A stretch of DNA of 58,241 nt from contig JAGKTQ010000013.1 of the NCBI GenBank assembly GCA_021153325.1, positions 1-58,241 on the forward strand, read 5' to 3'. Under the pieces are notes generated by a model that ran no database searches, was not told the DNA's origin, and saw nothing but the letters and a program-made list of their open reading frames with translations. The translations under genes and the position numbers were made by a program. Shown here piece by piece: positions 1-7,094 of this stretch; positions within the stretch are counted from its first letter, which is position 1, and each line of letters starts with the position of its first letter. The DNA is from Lachnospiraceae bacterium. GTDB taxonomy: Bacteria > Bacillota > Clostridia > Lachnospirales > Lachnospiraceae.

Positions 1-253
1 CCTGTAACCAAAGTACATTATCATCTCCTAACGGAAGCGGCTGATCACAAATCAGCGTTCCAAAGAAATTAGCCCAAGCACCATACTGAACTCTCGCCGG
101 TTCGTCACCTATGTCATCATCTGCACCAATTTCATATTGATACTTGCCCTCTGGTATTGTGCTTCTTTCGATACGGGCATCATTAAATAAGCACTCGATA
201 CCGCATACCTTAACCTTTTCAAAATGCTCCTTGTTATAATCGAATCTCGCCAT
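1..253 (-). CDS. LPD28-like accessory protein, C-terminus cut by window edge
   Basis: Translating down from an ATG at 253 gives an open frame to the window edge (at least 84 residues) beginning MARFDYNKEHFEKVKVCGIE, later with YGAWANFFGTLIC and QPLPLGDDN. I recognise this as the short LPD28 type, one of the 'large polyvalent protein' domains that travel as free-standing small proteins in conjugative elements of Clostridia. A strong AGGAGG ribosome site lies just upstream of the ATG. It sits 8 bases after the small gene at 262-432 and is probably translated from the same message. No molecular function is established for the domain. The family call is from memory of the sequence pattern; the frame itself is clear. 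Confidence 0.7.
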   Translation of the reverse strand, partial: MARFDYNKEHFEKVKVCGIECLFNDARIERSTIPEGKYQYEIGADDDIGDEPARVQYGAWANFFGTLICDQPLPLGDDNVLWLQ

Positions 254-261
254 ACTGCCTC

Positions 262-432
262 CTATCGTTCATAAATAGAACCGTCATTATAAATACGGTA
301 TTTGATGGTATCTCCACCCATTCTGCCTGTTACCTCTACAAAATCTGGAGCTGTCCTGTGGTCGATAATATAATCCAAACGCTCCAATGCCAGATCCATA
401 GCTTTCTCTACTCTTGTTTTGTCTTTTCCCAT
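262..432 (-). CDS. small hypothetical protein (56 aa)
   Basis: ATG at 432 is preceded by AAGGAAAGGACG, a good ribosome site. The product is 56 residues, starts MGKDKTRVEK and ends YRIYNDGSIYER, with an amphipathic helix-like first half and a short beta-like tail. I see no known catalytic motif or membrane segment. It is followed after 8 bases by the LPD28-like gene, so the two probably form a small operon in the mobile element. Function unknown. Confidence 0.65.
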   Translation of the reverse strand: MGKDKTRVEKAMDLALERLDYIIDHRTAPDFVEVTGRMGGDTIKYRIYNDGSIYER

Positions 433-452
433 GATTTTCGTCCTTTCCTTGA

Positions 453-493
453 AAAGCAGAAAACCACCAGATAGATTACTCTACCTGATGGTC
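453..493 (-). terminator. intrinsic terminator after the lipoprotein gene
   Basis: On the minus strand ACCATCAGGTAG and CTATCTGGTGGT form a 12-bp stem with wobble pairs, followed by TTTTCTGCTTTT. It separates the lipoprotein gene (ending 552) from the two small genes below it. Confidence 0.6.
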
Positions 494-551
494 CGCATTT
501 TAGATATTTCTTTATGCTGTTTTAGATTTATCCAACATCGTTAGCATCAAG

Positions 552-1784
552 TTAAGATGTCATTTCATAATATCCTTCTAATACCTTGTATTCGTCACTA
601 TCTGTAGCTGTTACCTTTACATTCATACCACCATCCACAAATGTCACTTCCAGCTCAACTGTTCCGGTTATCTCGTCTTTTACAGAATAAGTATTTTCGG
701 AAATTTCTTGTAAAGTACCTGATATCTCAGCAGTATAATGATTACTATCATAATAAAGAGCTGCCAGATAAAGATAATTTTCTCCCGTATCAACACTAAT
801 ACCAACATCTCCGTCTACAACTGCATCTACACCATTATCGTATTTATAAGCACCATAAATGGATGAATCATTCATATCAGATTCTGTGTACTGTACCATA
901 ACAATCGCATCATACAACTCTGCTTCTATTACAGAATAATCCTCATAGCCCAACTGCGCACAATAATATCCTTGAACTTTTCGACCGGGAGCAAGACTCA
1001 TTCCTCTCATAACGTCTGATCCATCTCCAACAATCGCCTTGTCCATAATATAATTGTCACCATAGAAGTCTGGATTAGGCAGATAAACATCTTCCTCTCC
1101 ATTATTTGTAGCTTCTATTTCCACATATACACAGTCAACTCCTACTGCATTCATATATCCGGTACTTATTATATGAATAGAGAGACCACTCTTGTAATTA
1201 ATGGTATCCCCTTCGGTAAAATACCCACTACGAGCTAATTTTGCCTCAATAGAATCCAATGGTAAAAAGGTAGCTTCCTTGGCAGACACTTCGTATTCCA
1301 AAGAAATTTCACCTGTTCCCTCATCTTCATAAATTACAACACCGTCTAATACAACACGCATTTTTACAGCCAGATTATCAAGTGAACTATAATTTGTCGT
1401 CTCAGAAAGAACCTTTCCGTCCGTCATATCTGTCACTCTGAACAGACCCACCACAGAGCCTTCTTCCGTTTTTTCTACAGCATCAAAAACATAGTTCCCT
1501 TCCATATCTTTCGCTTCGTAAATCATCGTTATATCAAACTCACAGCCCACATAGTCATCTATACCGGTGAAAAAGACATCCTCACCAAAGGTACCAATAT
1601 AGTCTGAATTTGTCTGTACTGTTGCTTCTTCTGTTTCTACAGAACTATCTGTAACTACACTTTCTGTTGCCTCCGTCGAAGCAACAACATTACTCGTTTC
1701 TTTCTCTTCTGCCGGAGAACTGTCTCCACATCCTGTAAGCATTAAAACTGTCATAGCTAAAATTAAAGTGTTTCTCATCTTCAT
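552..1784 (-). CDS. secreted lipoprotein, unknown function (410 aa)
   Basis: The N-terminus is a lipoprotein signal: MKMRNTLILAMTVLMLTGCG with lipobox LTGC, so the mature protein should be lipid-anchored from Cys19. A Ser/Thr/Glu-rich linker (about residues 22-60) follows, then three beta-rich segments. The middle one (about 185-300) has the spacing of an Ig-like DUF4352-type domain, with the phrase VEIEATNNGEEDVYLP; that assignment is weak. Ribosome site AAAGGAGA lies 7 bases before the ATG. It sits in the accessory region, downstream of four unrecognised genes and followed by a terminator. It may act at the surface of a cell carrying the element; that is inference. Confidence 0.75.
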   Translation of the reverse strand: MKMRNTLILAMTVLMLTGCGDSSPAEEKETSNVVASTEATESVVTDSSVETEEATVQTNSDYIGTFGEDVFFTGIDDYVGCEFDITMIYEAKDMEGNYVFDAVEKTEEGSVVGLFRVTDMTDGKVLSETTNYSSLDNLAVKMRVVLDGVVIYEDEGTGEISLEYEVSAKEATFLPLDSIEAKLARSGYFTEGDTINYKSGLSIHIISTGYMNAVGVDCVYVEIEATNNGEEDVYLPNPDFYGDNYIMDKAIVGDGSDVMRGMSLAPGRKVQGYYCAQLGYEDYSVIEAELYDAIVMVQYTESDMNDSSIYGAYKYDNGVDAVVDGDVGISVDTGENYLYLAALYYDSNHYTAEISGTLQEISENTYSVKDEITGTVELEVTFVDGGMNVKVTATDSDEYKVLEGYYEMTS

Positions 1785-1830
1785 AATACTGTCTCCTTTT
1801 CTTTCAAATCTTCATTTGTTAATGGTTACT

Positions 1831-2217
1831 TTATTCCGGATAAATTTCCGAATGTGCCTTTATTCTGTCTACTATGCCTCCTGCATCTGCTAATAGGTTT
1901 ATATCCTTCCTCATAGCAGCCTTTATCTTATCAATATCCCGAACTACCTCCAATTCATTTCTGCATTTCGCTATTTGAGCTATTTTCCCATAATCCAAAA
2001 AGCAGGCTTCATGTAACAGGAACATATACAATCTTCTTACTTTGATATACCGGAACGAAAATAACTGTCGTTCCGTAATCTTGTACCAAAATAACACTTC
2101 CTTTAACAGCCTCTCCGGTTTAAATGGTTCTGTCAGATAGCCTCGTACATTCATCTGAGCATCCAGTAAAATTTCAAGGCATGTTTTTACTTTATCAGTC
2201 GGCTCTAGACAATTCAT
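1831..2217 (-). CDS. hypothetical protein (128 aa)
   Basis: Starts MNCLEPTDKVKTC at 2217 behind GGAGGAAATTT. The start overlaps the end of the preceding gene by 23 bases, which argues for translational coupling. The product is soluble, basic and aromatic-rich in the middle (FWYKITERQLFSFRYIKVRR), with no motif I recognise. It belongs to the run of genes transcribed from about 3717 toward 552. Function unknown. Confidence 0.6.
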   Translation of the reverse strand: MNCLEPTDKVKTCLEILLDAQMNVRGYLTEPFKPERLLKEVLFWYKITERQLFSFRYIKVRRLYMFLLHEACFLDYGKIAQIAKCRNELEVVRDIDKIKAAMRKDINLLADAGGIVDRIKAHSEIYPE

Positions 2218-2458
2218 AAATTTCCTCCGCTACTGATGGCTCTTCAACTCCTTTTACCTTTTGATACAGTTTTCGTAACAACAGATACAGTGAACAGGTT
2301 ATAAATGTCATTACGACCGCTGTAACAATAATGCACCACAACGGTTTTTCAAAAGCTCCTATGTAATTTATAATTAGCCATCCTATCATTTGTGCTATAA
2401 ACACTCCTCCATAGAAGCATCTAAGTAATATTGCTCTAATTTCCTGTAAACTTTTCAT
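2195..2458 (-). CDS. small membrane protein with two TM helices (87 aa)
   Basis: Two hydrophobic stretches are visible, about residues 14-35 (GGVFIAQMIGWLIINYIGAF) and 40-61 (WCIIVTAVVMTFITCSLYLLL). The predicted topology is therefore a two-helix hairpin with both ends on the same side. A charged tail (KLYQKVKGVEEPSVAEEIYEL) follows. GGAGGTGAG lies upstream at a rather long spacing. It overlaps the next gene by 23 bases and follows the 224-aa gene by 9 bases. Function unknown; its place in a tight run suggests joint action with its neighbours. Confidence 0.65.
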   Translation of the reverse strand: MKSLQEIRAILLRCFYGGVFIAQMIGWLIINYIGAFEKPLWCIIVTAVVMTFITCSLYLLLRKLYQKVKGVEEPSVAEEIYELSRAD

Positions 2459-2467
2459 CGTTTTGGC

Positions 2468-3142
2468 TCACCTCCCATTTTCCTGAGTTCTGCAATATTC
2501 ATCACATAAAAACTGTAAGTCACTTAATCCACCTCTACCTGACAACAAATCCTTGGCACAATGCAAAATTCTATACTTTGGATTCGTTTCATCCGGTAAT
2601 GCAAATTCCACATCTGTAATCTTTACATGCTCATGCCCAAACCGAGCTGCGTCATAGATATATGCCACTCTTAAAGACACATCCGAATAGTCATAAATTA
2701 CTGCTTGCTGTTCACTGGTAATTTGATTCTGCGTTGCGTCTCTAAGACACTCTACAATACAGGTCTCACCTTCCAGTGCGCTATTGTATTTGACCTTCAC
2801 TAAATCACCATTACGAAACGGATGCGGTATTTCGACATAAGCATTTTCAAAACGTCCTCTGCAATCATCTATAGAAGTTCTGTAGGACTTCAGGAAACAT
2901 TCATCATACTCGATTCTTTCTCTTATCTGTTTCTTTAAACTGGCATCATTCGTTATTTCCATGAGTTCCTTTAACTTCAAGAGTTTCTCCTCATAGCACA
3001 TCCCCGAATGATTATAGATTAGAGTAGCCTTTTCAAAATCTGTAAAGACTCGTCCCTTTTCTAACAGATATTCTCTGACATCCTTAGATGGTATCCATTC
3101 TGCAATCGTTATTGTTGAAACTGCCTGCTTATCGCTACTCAT
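2468..3142 (-). CDS. hypothetical protein (224 aa), mobile-element cargo
   Basis: ATG at 3142 overlaps the stop of the preceding gene by four bases (ATGA). The product is soluble and acidic, with a helical first half (KLLKLKELMEITND region) and a beta-rich second half containing HPFRNGDLVKVKYN, which resembles the entry to an SH3-like barrel. No catalytic residues stand out. It forms a coupled pair with the 192-aa gene upstream. I do not recognise the family. Confidence 0.6.
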   Translation of the reverse strand: MSSDKQAVSTITIAEWIPSKDVREYLLEKGRVFTDFEKATLIYNHSGMCYEEKLLKLKELMEITNDASLKKQIRERIEYDECFLKSYRTSIDDCRGRFENAYVEIPHPFRNGDLVKVKYNSALEGETCIVECLRDATQNQITSEQQAVIYDYSDVSLRVAYIYDAARFGHEHVKITDVEFALPDETNPKYRILHCAKDLLSGRGGLSDLQFLCDEYCRTQENGR

Positions 3143-3717
3143 AAGACAAATGCTCCTTTCTGCTGATTCACCGTTCTGACATATAATTTATCCAACGACA
3201 AATCAATCTCATATTCTGATTTCAACATTTCCTCCAACATCTTACACAAGCCATCCCTGCAGCTATTTATTATATTTACCAGCAAGCTGACTTTCATATC
3301 CTCCGGCAAGGTTTCATCCATGGTTCGCAACATAGGTCTGATGACGGATTCAAAGTAAGGTTCTTCGCTTTCACCCTCATACGAAAAGAACAATTTATAT
3401 ATATCCCCAAAAGTAATATTGCTGACCTCACAATAAATCTCCATCTGATTTTTCAGTTCCTCTATCACAACATCATGTAAACGCAAATGCAATCCTGCAT
3501 TTAGCAACTGCTTTTTTATATAAGCCAAGGCAATAGCTTTCATCCAGCCGGTCTTGAATACAGTAACCAATATACTTGCCATACTTCCTTTGGGCATTAC
3601 TATAAACATCCCTGAAATCAGATTCCAAAAATCCGGCTGTTCAGTTTTGAATATTGTCTTTTGAAAATTTTCAGTATCATATCCTGATACACAAATCGAC
3701 AATCCTAAATTCGCCAC
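3139..3717 (-). CDS. hypothetical protein (192 aa), first gene of cargo operon
   Basis: GTG start at 3717 with GGAGG nine bases upstream. The N-terminal ~60 residues are moderately hydrophobic (FWNLISGMFIVMPKGSMASI) but do not form a clear signal peptide or TM helix; the rest is helical and acidic. It heads the run 3717 to 552, where genes overlap or nearly touch. A TATAAT box lies about 50 bases upstream without a good -35. Family not recognised; function unknown. Confidence 0.6.
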   Translation of the reverse strand: MANLGLSICVSGYDTENFQKTIFKTEQPDFWNLISGMFIVMPKGSMASILVTVFKTGWMKAIALAYIKKQLLNAGLHLRLHDVVIEELKNQMEIYCEVSNITFGDIYKLFFSYEGESEEPYFESVIRPMLRTMDETLPEDMKVSLLVNIINSCRDGLCKMLEEMLKSEYEIDLSLDKLYVRTVNQQKGAFVL

Positions 3718-3810
3718 ACTTCTTGTCCTCCTTTATTCTCTTTTGCTACTGTTCTTAATCTGATTATATTTTTTCACTTAGACACATTCTGTCACTTCGG
3801 ATAAAAAGGC

Positions 3811-3845
3811 AAAAAAAATTCCGTAGGATATTTCTACCCTACGGA
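3811..3845 (-). terminator. intrinsic terminator of the DUF3791/DUF3990 cassette
   Basis: TCCGTAGG / CCTACGGA stem (3820-3827 with 3838-3845) followed on the minus strand by ATTTTTTTT. It lies 29 bases below the last cassette gene and isolates the cassette from the cargo operon. Confidence 0.8.
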
Positions 3846-3874
3846 TAATCACTACAAACATCTACTATTCTCTT

Positions 3875-4102
3875 TTAGTCAAATAATTCTGATTCATTTT
3901 CAATCAAATCTTCTGCCAAATACCTCGCGTCCATATTCTCAATGCCATACAAACCATCCGCTATTTGCCCGGCTAACTTACTGGAATAATATATATCAAA
4001 AGCTTTTCGCAATTCTAACTGCTTCATATCTGCGATTGCTTTGATAATATCATTTTCCAAATTCTGCTTATAGACCTCTGAAAGATGTATTCTATCCATC
4101 AT
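3875..4102 (-). CDS. small third protein of the DUF3791/DUF3990 cassette (75 aa)
   Basis: Product starts MMDRIHLSEVYKQNLENDI and contains FDIYYSSKLAGQI and RYLAEDLIENE. It is helical, acidic and without a membrane segment. One base separates it from the DUF3990 gene, so the three genes are one message ended by the terminator at 3811-3845. A small acidic partner next to a putative toxin suggests an antitoxin or accessory role; that is inference from size, charge and context. The M1/M2 choice of start is open. Confidence 0.65.
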   Translation of the reverse strand: MMDRIHLSEVYKQNLENDIIKAIADMKQLELRKAFDIYYSSKLAGQIADGLYGIENMDARYLAEDLIENESELFD

Positions 4103-4103
4103 A

Positions 4104-4583
4104 CTATTTCACCTCATAGGATTTTTGGAATGTCAGAATCTGGTCTAGCGTTTTCTGATTCACAATACATATTTGATTATTCATCTTATAGTATCGTAAT
4201 TCCTCTAAAACCCTTTTCTTATCCCACAGTCCTCTAAAATACATATCTACCGTTTTAAATACATCATCATCTGCCACATTACCAATAATGATGTCATATT
4301 CAGCATTTAACGGTTCTCCCTTTCGGCAGGCACATACAAAATCTAACCACTTCTCATTTTCTTTTTCAAACGACAATACACGAAGATCATTCCAGTTTTC
4401 ATCCATGCTGTATACATTTACAATGGCTGTTTTTTCCTGTCTCATTCCTTTTCGTATTGCCCACTTTTTTGCCTGTTCTTCAAAAGTGGTCAGATAAAAT
4501 CCTTTTCCAAAATCCAGAAATTTTTTAGAATGTTTCACATCCGGTTTTGGGATTGTTTCTGTAGTTCCATGATAGACAATCAT
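4104..4583 (-). CDS. DUF3990 family protein, ART-fold toxin candidate (159 aa)
   Basis: Begins MIVYHGTTETIPKPD and continues with FLDFGKGFYLTTFEEQAKKWA. The HGT tripeptide and the GxGFYLTTxxxQAxxWA block match the first two signature elements of ADP-ribosyltransferase-like folds as found in DUF3990; DIIIGNVADDDVF is the third conserved block. Length is normal for the family. It overlaps the DUF3791 gene by four bases (ATGA) and precedes the 75-aa gene by one base. Family members are found beside DUF3791 in accessory regions and are suspected toxins. The target, and whether this copy is active, cannot be told from sequence. Confidence 0.8.
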   Translation of the reverse strand: MIVYHGTTETIPKPDVKHSKKFLDFGKGFYLTTFEEQAKKWAIRKGMRQEKTAIVNVYSMDENWNDLRVLSFEKENEKWLDFVCACRKGEPLNAEYDIIIGNVADDDVFKTVDMYFRGLWDKKRVLEELRYYKMNNQICIVNQKTLDQILTFQKSYEVK

Positions 4584-4810
4584 ACACTGACTCCTTTTTC
4601 TCTTACATACTCTGTGATGTCCTCTACCAAATATTCTTTTCCTTGTGTATGCAGCGTATCATAACAGGCAATAATATAATTATCTAAAATACCGGTTGCA
4701 TTCAATATTTTGTAAACAGCCGCTGGTGACTTTTTCCATTTATCAGCAAGGCTATAAAGCATATATATTGAAAAACTTAACTCTCTCTCCTTACACATAT
4801 CTTGTGCCAC
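4580..4810 (-). CDS. DUF3791 family protein, probable partner of DUF3990 (76 aa)
   Basis: Contains LADKWKKSPAAVYKILNATG, DNYIIACYDTLHTQG and YLVEDITEYV, the typical DUF3791 run ending in V/IEDI. Small, helical, soluble. First gene of the cassette; a GGAGGTGGC ribosome site lies before ATG 4810 and a TATAAT box about 35 bases upstream. DUF3791 is usually found immediately before DUF3990, so an antitoxin or immunity role is the likeliest reading, by inference. Confidence 0.75.
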   Translation of the reverse strand: MAQDMCKERELSFSIYMLYSLADKWKKSPAAVYKILNATGILDNYIIACYDTLHTQGKEYLVEDITEYVREKGVSV

Positions 4811-4846
4811 CTCCGTTAATTTAGCAAATTCTTCTCAACCATAATT

Positions 4847-4852
4847 ATTATA
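4847..4852 (-). promoter_or_regulatory. probable -10 box of the DUF3791/DUF3990 cassette
   Basis: Minus-strand TATAAT within TTTGGTATAATAATTATGG, 37 bases upstream of the ATG at 4810. No good -35 hexamer stands at 16-18 bases, so the promoter may be weak or regulated. Confidence 0.45.
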
Positions 4853-4874
4853 CCAAATATCTTCTATTGTTTCA

Positions 4875-4976
4875 CTACCATCGAACAATATTTTCTTGTA
4901 AATTTTCAACTAACTGATTAATATCCTCTCCACGACGAATCCCGTTCACAATTCTGTTTGAAACTCCCCTTTCCAC
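4875..4976 (-). other. short open frame (33 codons), possible gene remnant
   Basis: From GTG 4976 the minus strand reads VERGVSNRIVNGIRRG, then DINQLVENLQENIVRW and stop. The sequence looks protein-like but has no clean ribosome site and I do not recognise it. It lies between the element end and the toxin-like cassette, the only part of this 237-base gap with coding character. It could be the tail of a decayed gene or chance. Confidence 0.2.
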
Positions 4977-5047
4977 CTAGTCCATTTTGCCATTTTTAGT
5001 ATCAAAAGTCGTGGAAAAAGACGTCAGTTTTGGAACAGATGGACTGG

Positions 5048-5338
5048 TTAAGAAGCGGTCTCGTAGTAGGATACAAAATACTCCACTGCATTTTCTGGAA
5101 AGAACTCTTTAAATTCCCCATAAAGCTGTCCCGCTAAAGTTTTATTATGAGCAATAATAAGTGTTGGCTTATTCAATGCAGCAATGACATTTGCCATCGT
5201 AAACGTCTTACCGGAACCAGTAACACCAAGCAGTGTTTCGAACTGATTCCCCTGCTTAAAGCCATCTACCAATTCTTTGATCGCCTGCGGCTGGTCGCCG
5301 GTGGGCTGGTATTCGGAATGTAATACAAATCTATCCAT
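5048..5338 (-). pseudogene. uvrB: uvrB, truncated after ~92 residues
   Basis: From ATG 5338 (GGGAGG site six bases upstream) the product reads MDRFVLHSEYQPTGDQPQAI, then the Walker A region LLGVTGSGKTFTMANV, then LAGQLYGEFKEFFPENAVEYFVSYY: the start of the excinuclease helicase subunit UvrB. The normal continuation is DYYQPEAYVP; here the frame runs E-T-A-S-stop. All later helicase motifs, the beta-hairpin and the UvrA/UvrC-binding parts are absent. A full protein is about 660 residues. The break coincides with the edge of accessory DNA at 5061-5062, so insertion of an element is the likely cause. An ATG nine codons further up exists but fits the ribosome site less well. Confidence 0.88.
5061..5062. 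other. junction of mobile element with uvrB (candidate attachment core GA)
   Basis: On the minus strand uvrB reads TAC TAC GA and then leaves the family sequence, changing the Asp codon GAC to GAG. The last shared bases are GA. Large serine recombinases of the TnpX/TndX kind exchange at a GA dinucleotide, so this fits such an element's end. The other end and the recombinase are not in the window. Confidence 0.55.
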
Positions 5339-5412
5339 AGAACCTCCCAACAAATTGCCTTTCAAAATCTATTTCTTTTCCATTCTTTATTGTTACACTT
5401 GCTTGGTTTTTT

Positions 5413-5441
5413 ATTATAGCAGATGAATTTAAAAATGTATA
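5413..5441 (-). promoter_or_regulatory. promoter of uvrB
   Basis: TATACA (5436-5441), 17-base spacer, TATAAT (5413-5418) on the minus strand, 75 bases before the uvrB ATG. The promoter is intact although the gene is broken. Confidence 0.55.
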
Positions 5442-5475
5442 TAGATAATCCGAACTTTTGTTCTGTTTTGTTGTC

Positions 5476-5506
5476 AAAAAAAATCTACCTGTTTAAAACA
5501 GGTAGA
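5476..5506 (-). terminator. intrinsic terminator after the small membrane protein gene
   Basis: CTACCTGTT / AACAGGTAG stem (5485-5505) followed on the minus strand by a run of T (ATTTTTTTTG). It lies 21 bases below the stop at 5527. Confidence 0.85.
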
Positions 5507-5526
5507 CTCTTTTAACGCCATTTTTA

Positions 5527-5856
5527 TTAACGTAATTCATTCCACTGGCTCTTTAATAATAAGAATGTAACTGTTGGCATTACTACTGCACTGATCAATG
5601 CATAAATGATATTTGTACCAAGAATAACATTGATAATAAATGCTACTACTGCACAACCACATACTAAGAAGAATCCCAGTTTCTGCTGTTTAAATAAAAG
5701 TAATGCGATACTTGCAACGATTACAACTTCGAGGATCAATGTAAGCCATAAGAGTCCTCCAAAAGCGATTGTTGTTGGGATAGCTCCGATAAGTGAAATA
5801 ACATTAATTACAAATACAATCCAAAGCCAAACTTTTGCTCCTGTGTTTAACTGCAT
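5527..5856 (-). CDS. small polytopic membrane protein (109 aa)
   Basis: I choose ATG 5856 (MQLNTGAKVWLW) because GAAAGGGG lies seven bases before it; a frame 15 codons longer has no good site. Three to four hydrophobic helices fill the protein: WIVFVINVISLIGAIPTTI, LLWLTLILEVVIVASIALLL, LGFFLVCGCAVVAFIINVIL and the C-terminal AVVMPTVTFLLL. No catalytic motif is visible. It is monocistronic, closed by the terminator at 5476-5506. Function unknown. Confidence 0.7.
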   Translation of the reverse strand: MQLNTGAKVWLWIVFVINVISLIGAIPTTIAFGGLLWLTLILEVVIVASIALLLFKQQKLGFFLVCGCAVVAFIINVILGTNIIYALISAVVMPTVTFLLLKSQWNELR

Positions 5857-5946
5857 TTTTTGCCCCTTTCTCATAAGATATATGAATAAAATTCTTTTCA
5901 ATACTAATTCATGCTCCGCATCTTTGTCAACAATTACTTTCCTTTT

Positions 5947-7053
5947 TTACAAAATTATCACATTGGCGCAGCTCATATCCGTCGCCAAATCGTATATTTT
6001 TCCAGTAGTAAGTCCCAACACTTTAGGTCTGAGAACATAATCCGGACTGTTCTCAATAACACGCGCCATCTCACCGTTGCTAAGCGGTACATCTGTTCCA
6101 ACCGGATAAAGAATGACACTTTCCAAAAAGCACCGCATCACATGTATATCCAGTTCTCCTGTCATGGACATGATCATTTCCACTGCATCTCTTGGTGAAA
6201 AAGGCTTCTTATAAGGTCGCTCCGTTACTAGTGCATCATAAATATCTACTATAGAAATGATCTTTGCAAACAGATTGATCTTATCCTCTTTTGCGCCCGT
6301 TGGATATCCCGATCCATTGGTTTTCTCATGGTGCTGTAAGACCCCCATCTTAATATCTTCAGAAAGTTCTTTCTTATCCTTTAATATCTGATAACCAAAC
6401 AGTGTATGCTGCTTCATTAACGCAAATTCTTCATCCGTAAGTTTACCTGCTTTATTCAGCAGCTCATTCGGAATCTGAGATTTCCCTATATCATGCAAAA
6501 GTCCTGCGATACCAAGTTCATATATCTGCTCTCTTGTGAAACCATACCGTTTTGCCACGATCATTGACATAGTAGCTACATCGACACTATGTTTAAAAGT
6601 GTATTCATCACTGATCTTCAAAGCACTGATATCCACTGCTATGGCATCATTATCCGAAATGGCTTTCATCAGATCACTGGTAATCGTTCTTGTTTCATTC
6701 ACAAAGCCTGCTGAATTGGTATCCTGATACAAATACTGTACGCCTTCTGCAACTCTTTTTCGTACACTTTCCGAAAGTCGAACCTTTGTCGGATCTTCTA
6801 CTTTGACCTGTTCATACTTCTTTTGAACTGCCTCACTGACCACCGGCTTATCCTGTGCAGTATCTGTCTCGTCCTCTTCACCTTCCCGTATATAGATCCC
6901 CGGAACTCCCATCTTAAGTAAAGCCTGAATCAGATAGTCATCCAGTTTTGTTTTCCGCGCGATCAAGACCCTGCCCGCTCTATCAATAATAGCCTGATCG
7001 ATTACCATACCCGGTTTGACTATTCTCGTCGCCATATATCTTCTTTTAATCAC
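5947..7053 (-). CDS. HD-GYP domain phosphohydrolase
   Basis: The C-terminal half is a canonical HD-GYP domain: HSVDVATMSMIVAKRYG, GIAGLLHDIGKSQIP (HD pair), then VLQHHEKTNGSGYPTG with the GYP motif. The family hydrolyses cyclic di-GMP or related signals using two or three metal ions. The N-terminal ~110 residues (MATRIVKPGMVI and a sheet-helix segment) resemble the small domain often found before HD-GYP. About 50 residues follow the HD domain. The GTG at 7053 gives 368 residues; ATG at 7035 (MATRIV) is an equally good start. No membrane helix is present, so the protein is cytosolic. Confidence 0.88.
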   Translation of the reverse strand: MIKRRYMATRIVKPGMVIDQAIIDRAGRVLIARKTKLDDYLIQALLKMGVPGIYIREGEEDETDTAQDKPVVSEAVQKKYEQVKVEDPTKVRLSESVRKRVAEGVQYLYQDTNSAGFVNETRTITSDLMKAISDNDAIAVDISALKISDEYTFKHSVDVATMSMIVAKRYGFTREQIYELGIAGLLHDIGKSQIPNELLNKAGKLTDEEFALMKQHTLFGYQILKDKKELSEDIKMGVLQHHEKTNGSGYPTGAKEDKINLFAKIISIVDIYDALVTERPYKKPFSPRDAVEMIMSMTGELDIHVMRCFLESVILYPVGTDVPLSNGEMARVIENSPDYVLRPKVLGLTTGKIYDLATDMSCANVIIL

Positions 7054-7094
7054 GTAACCACCGCCCTTATCTTACTGTGTGATTATGCCAATCC

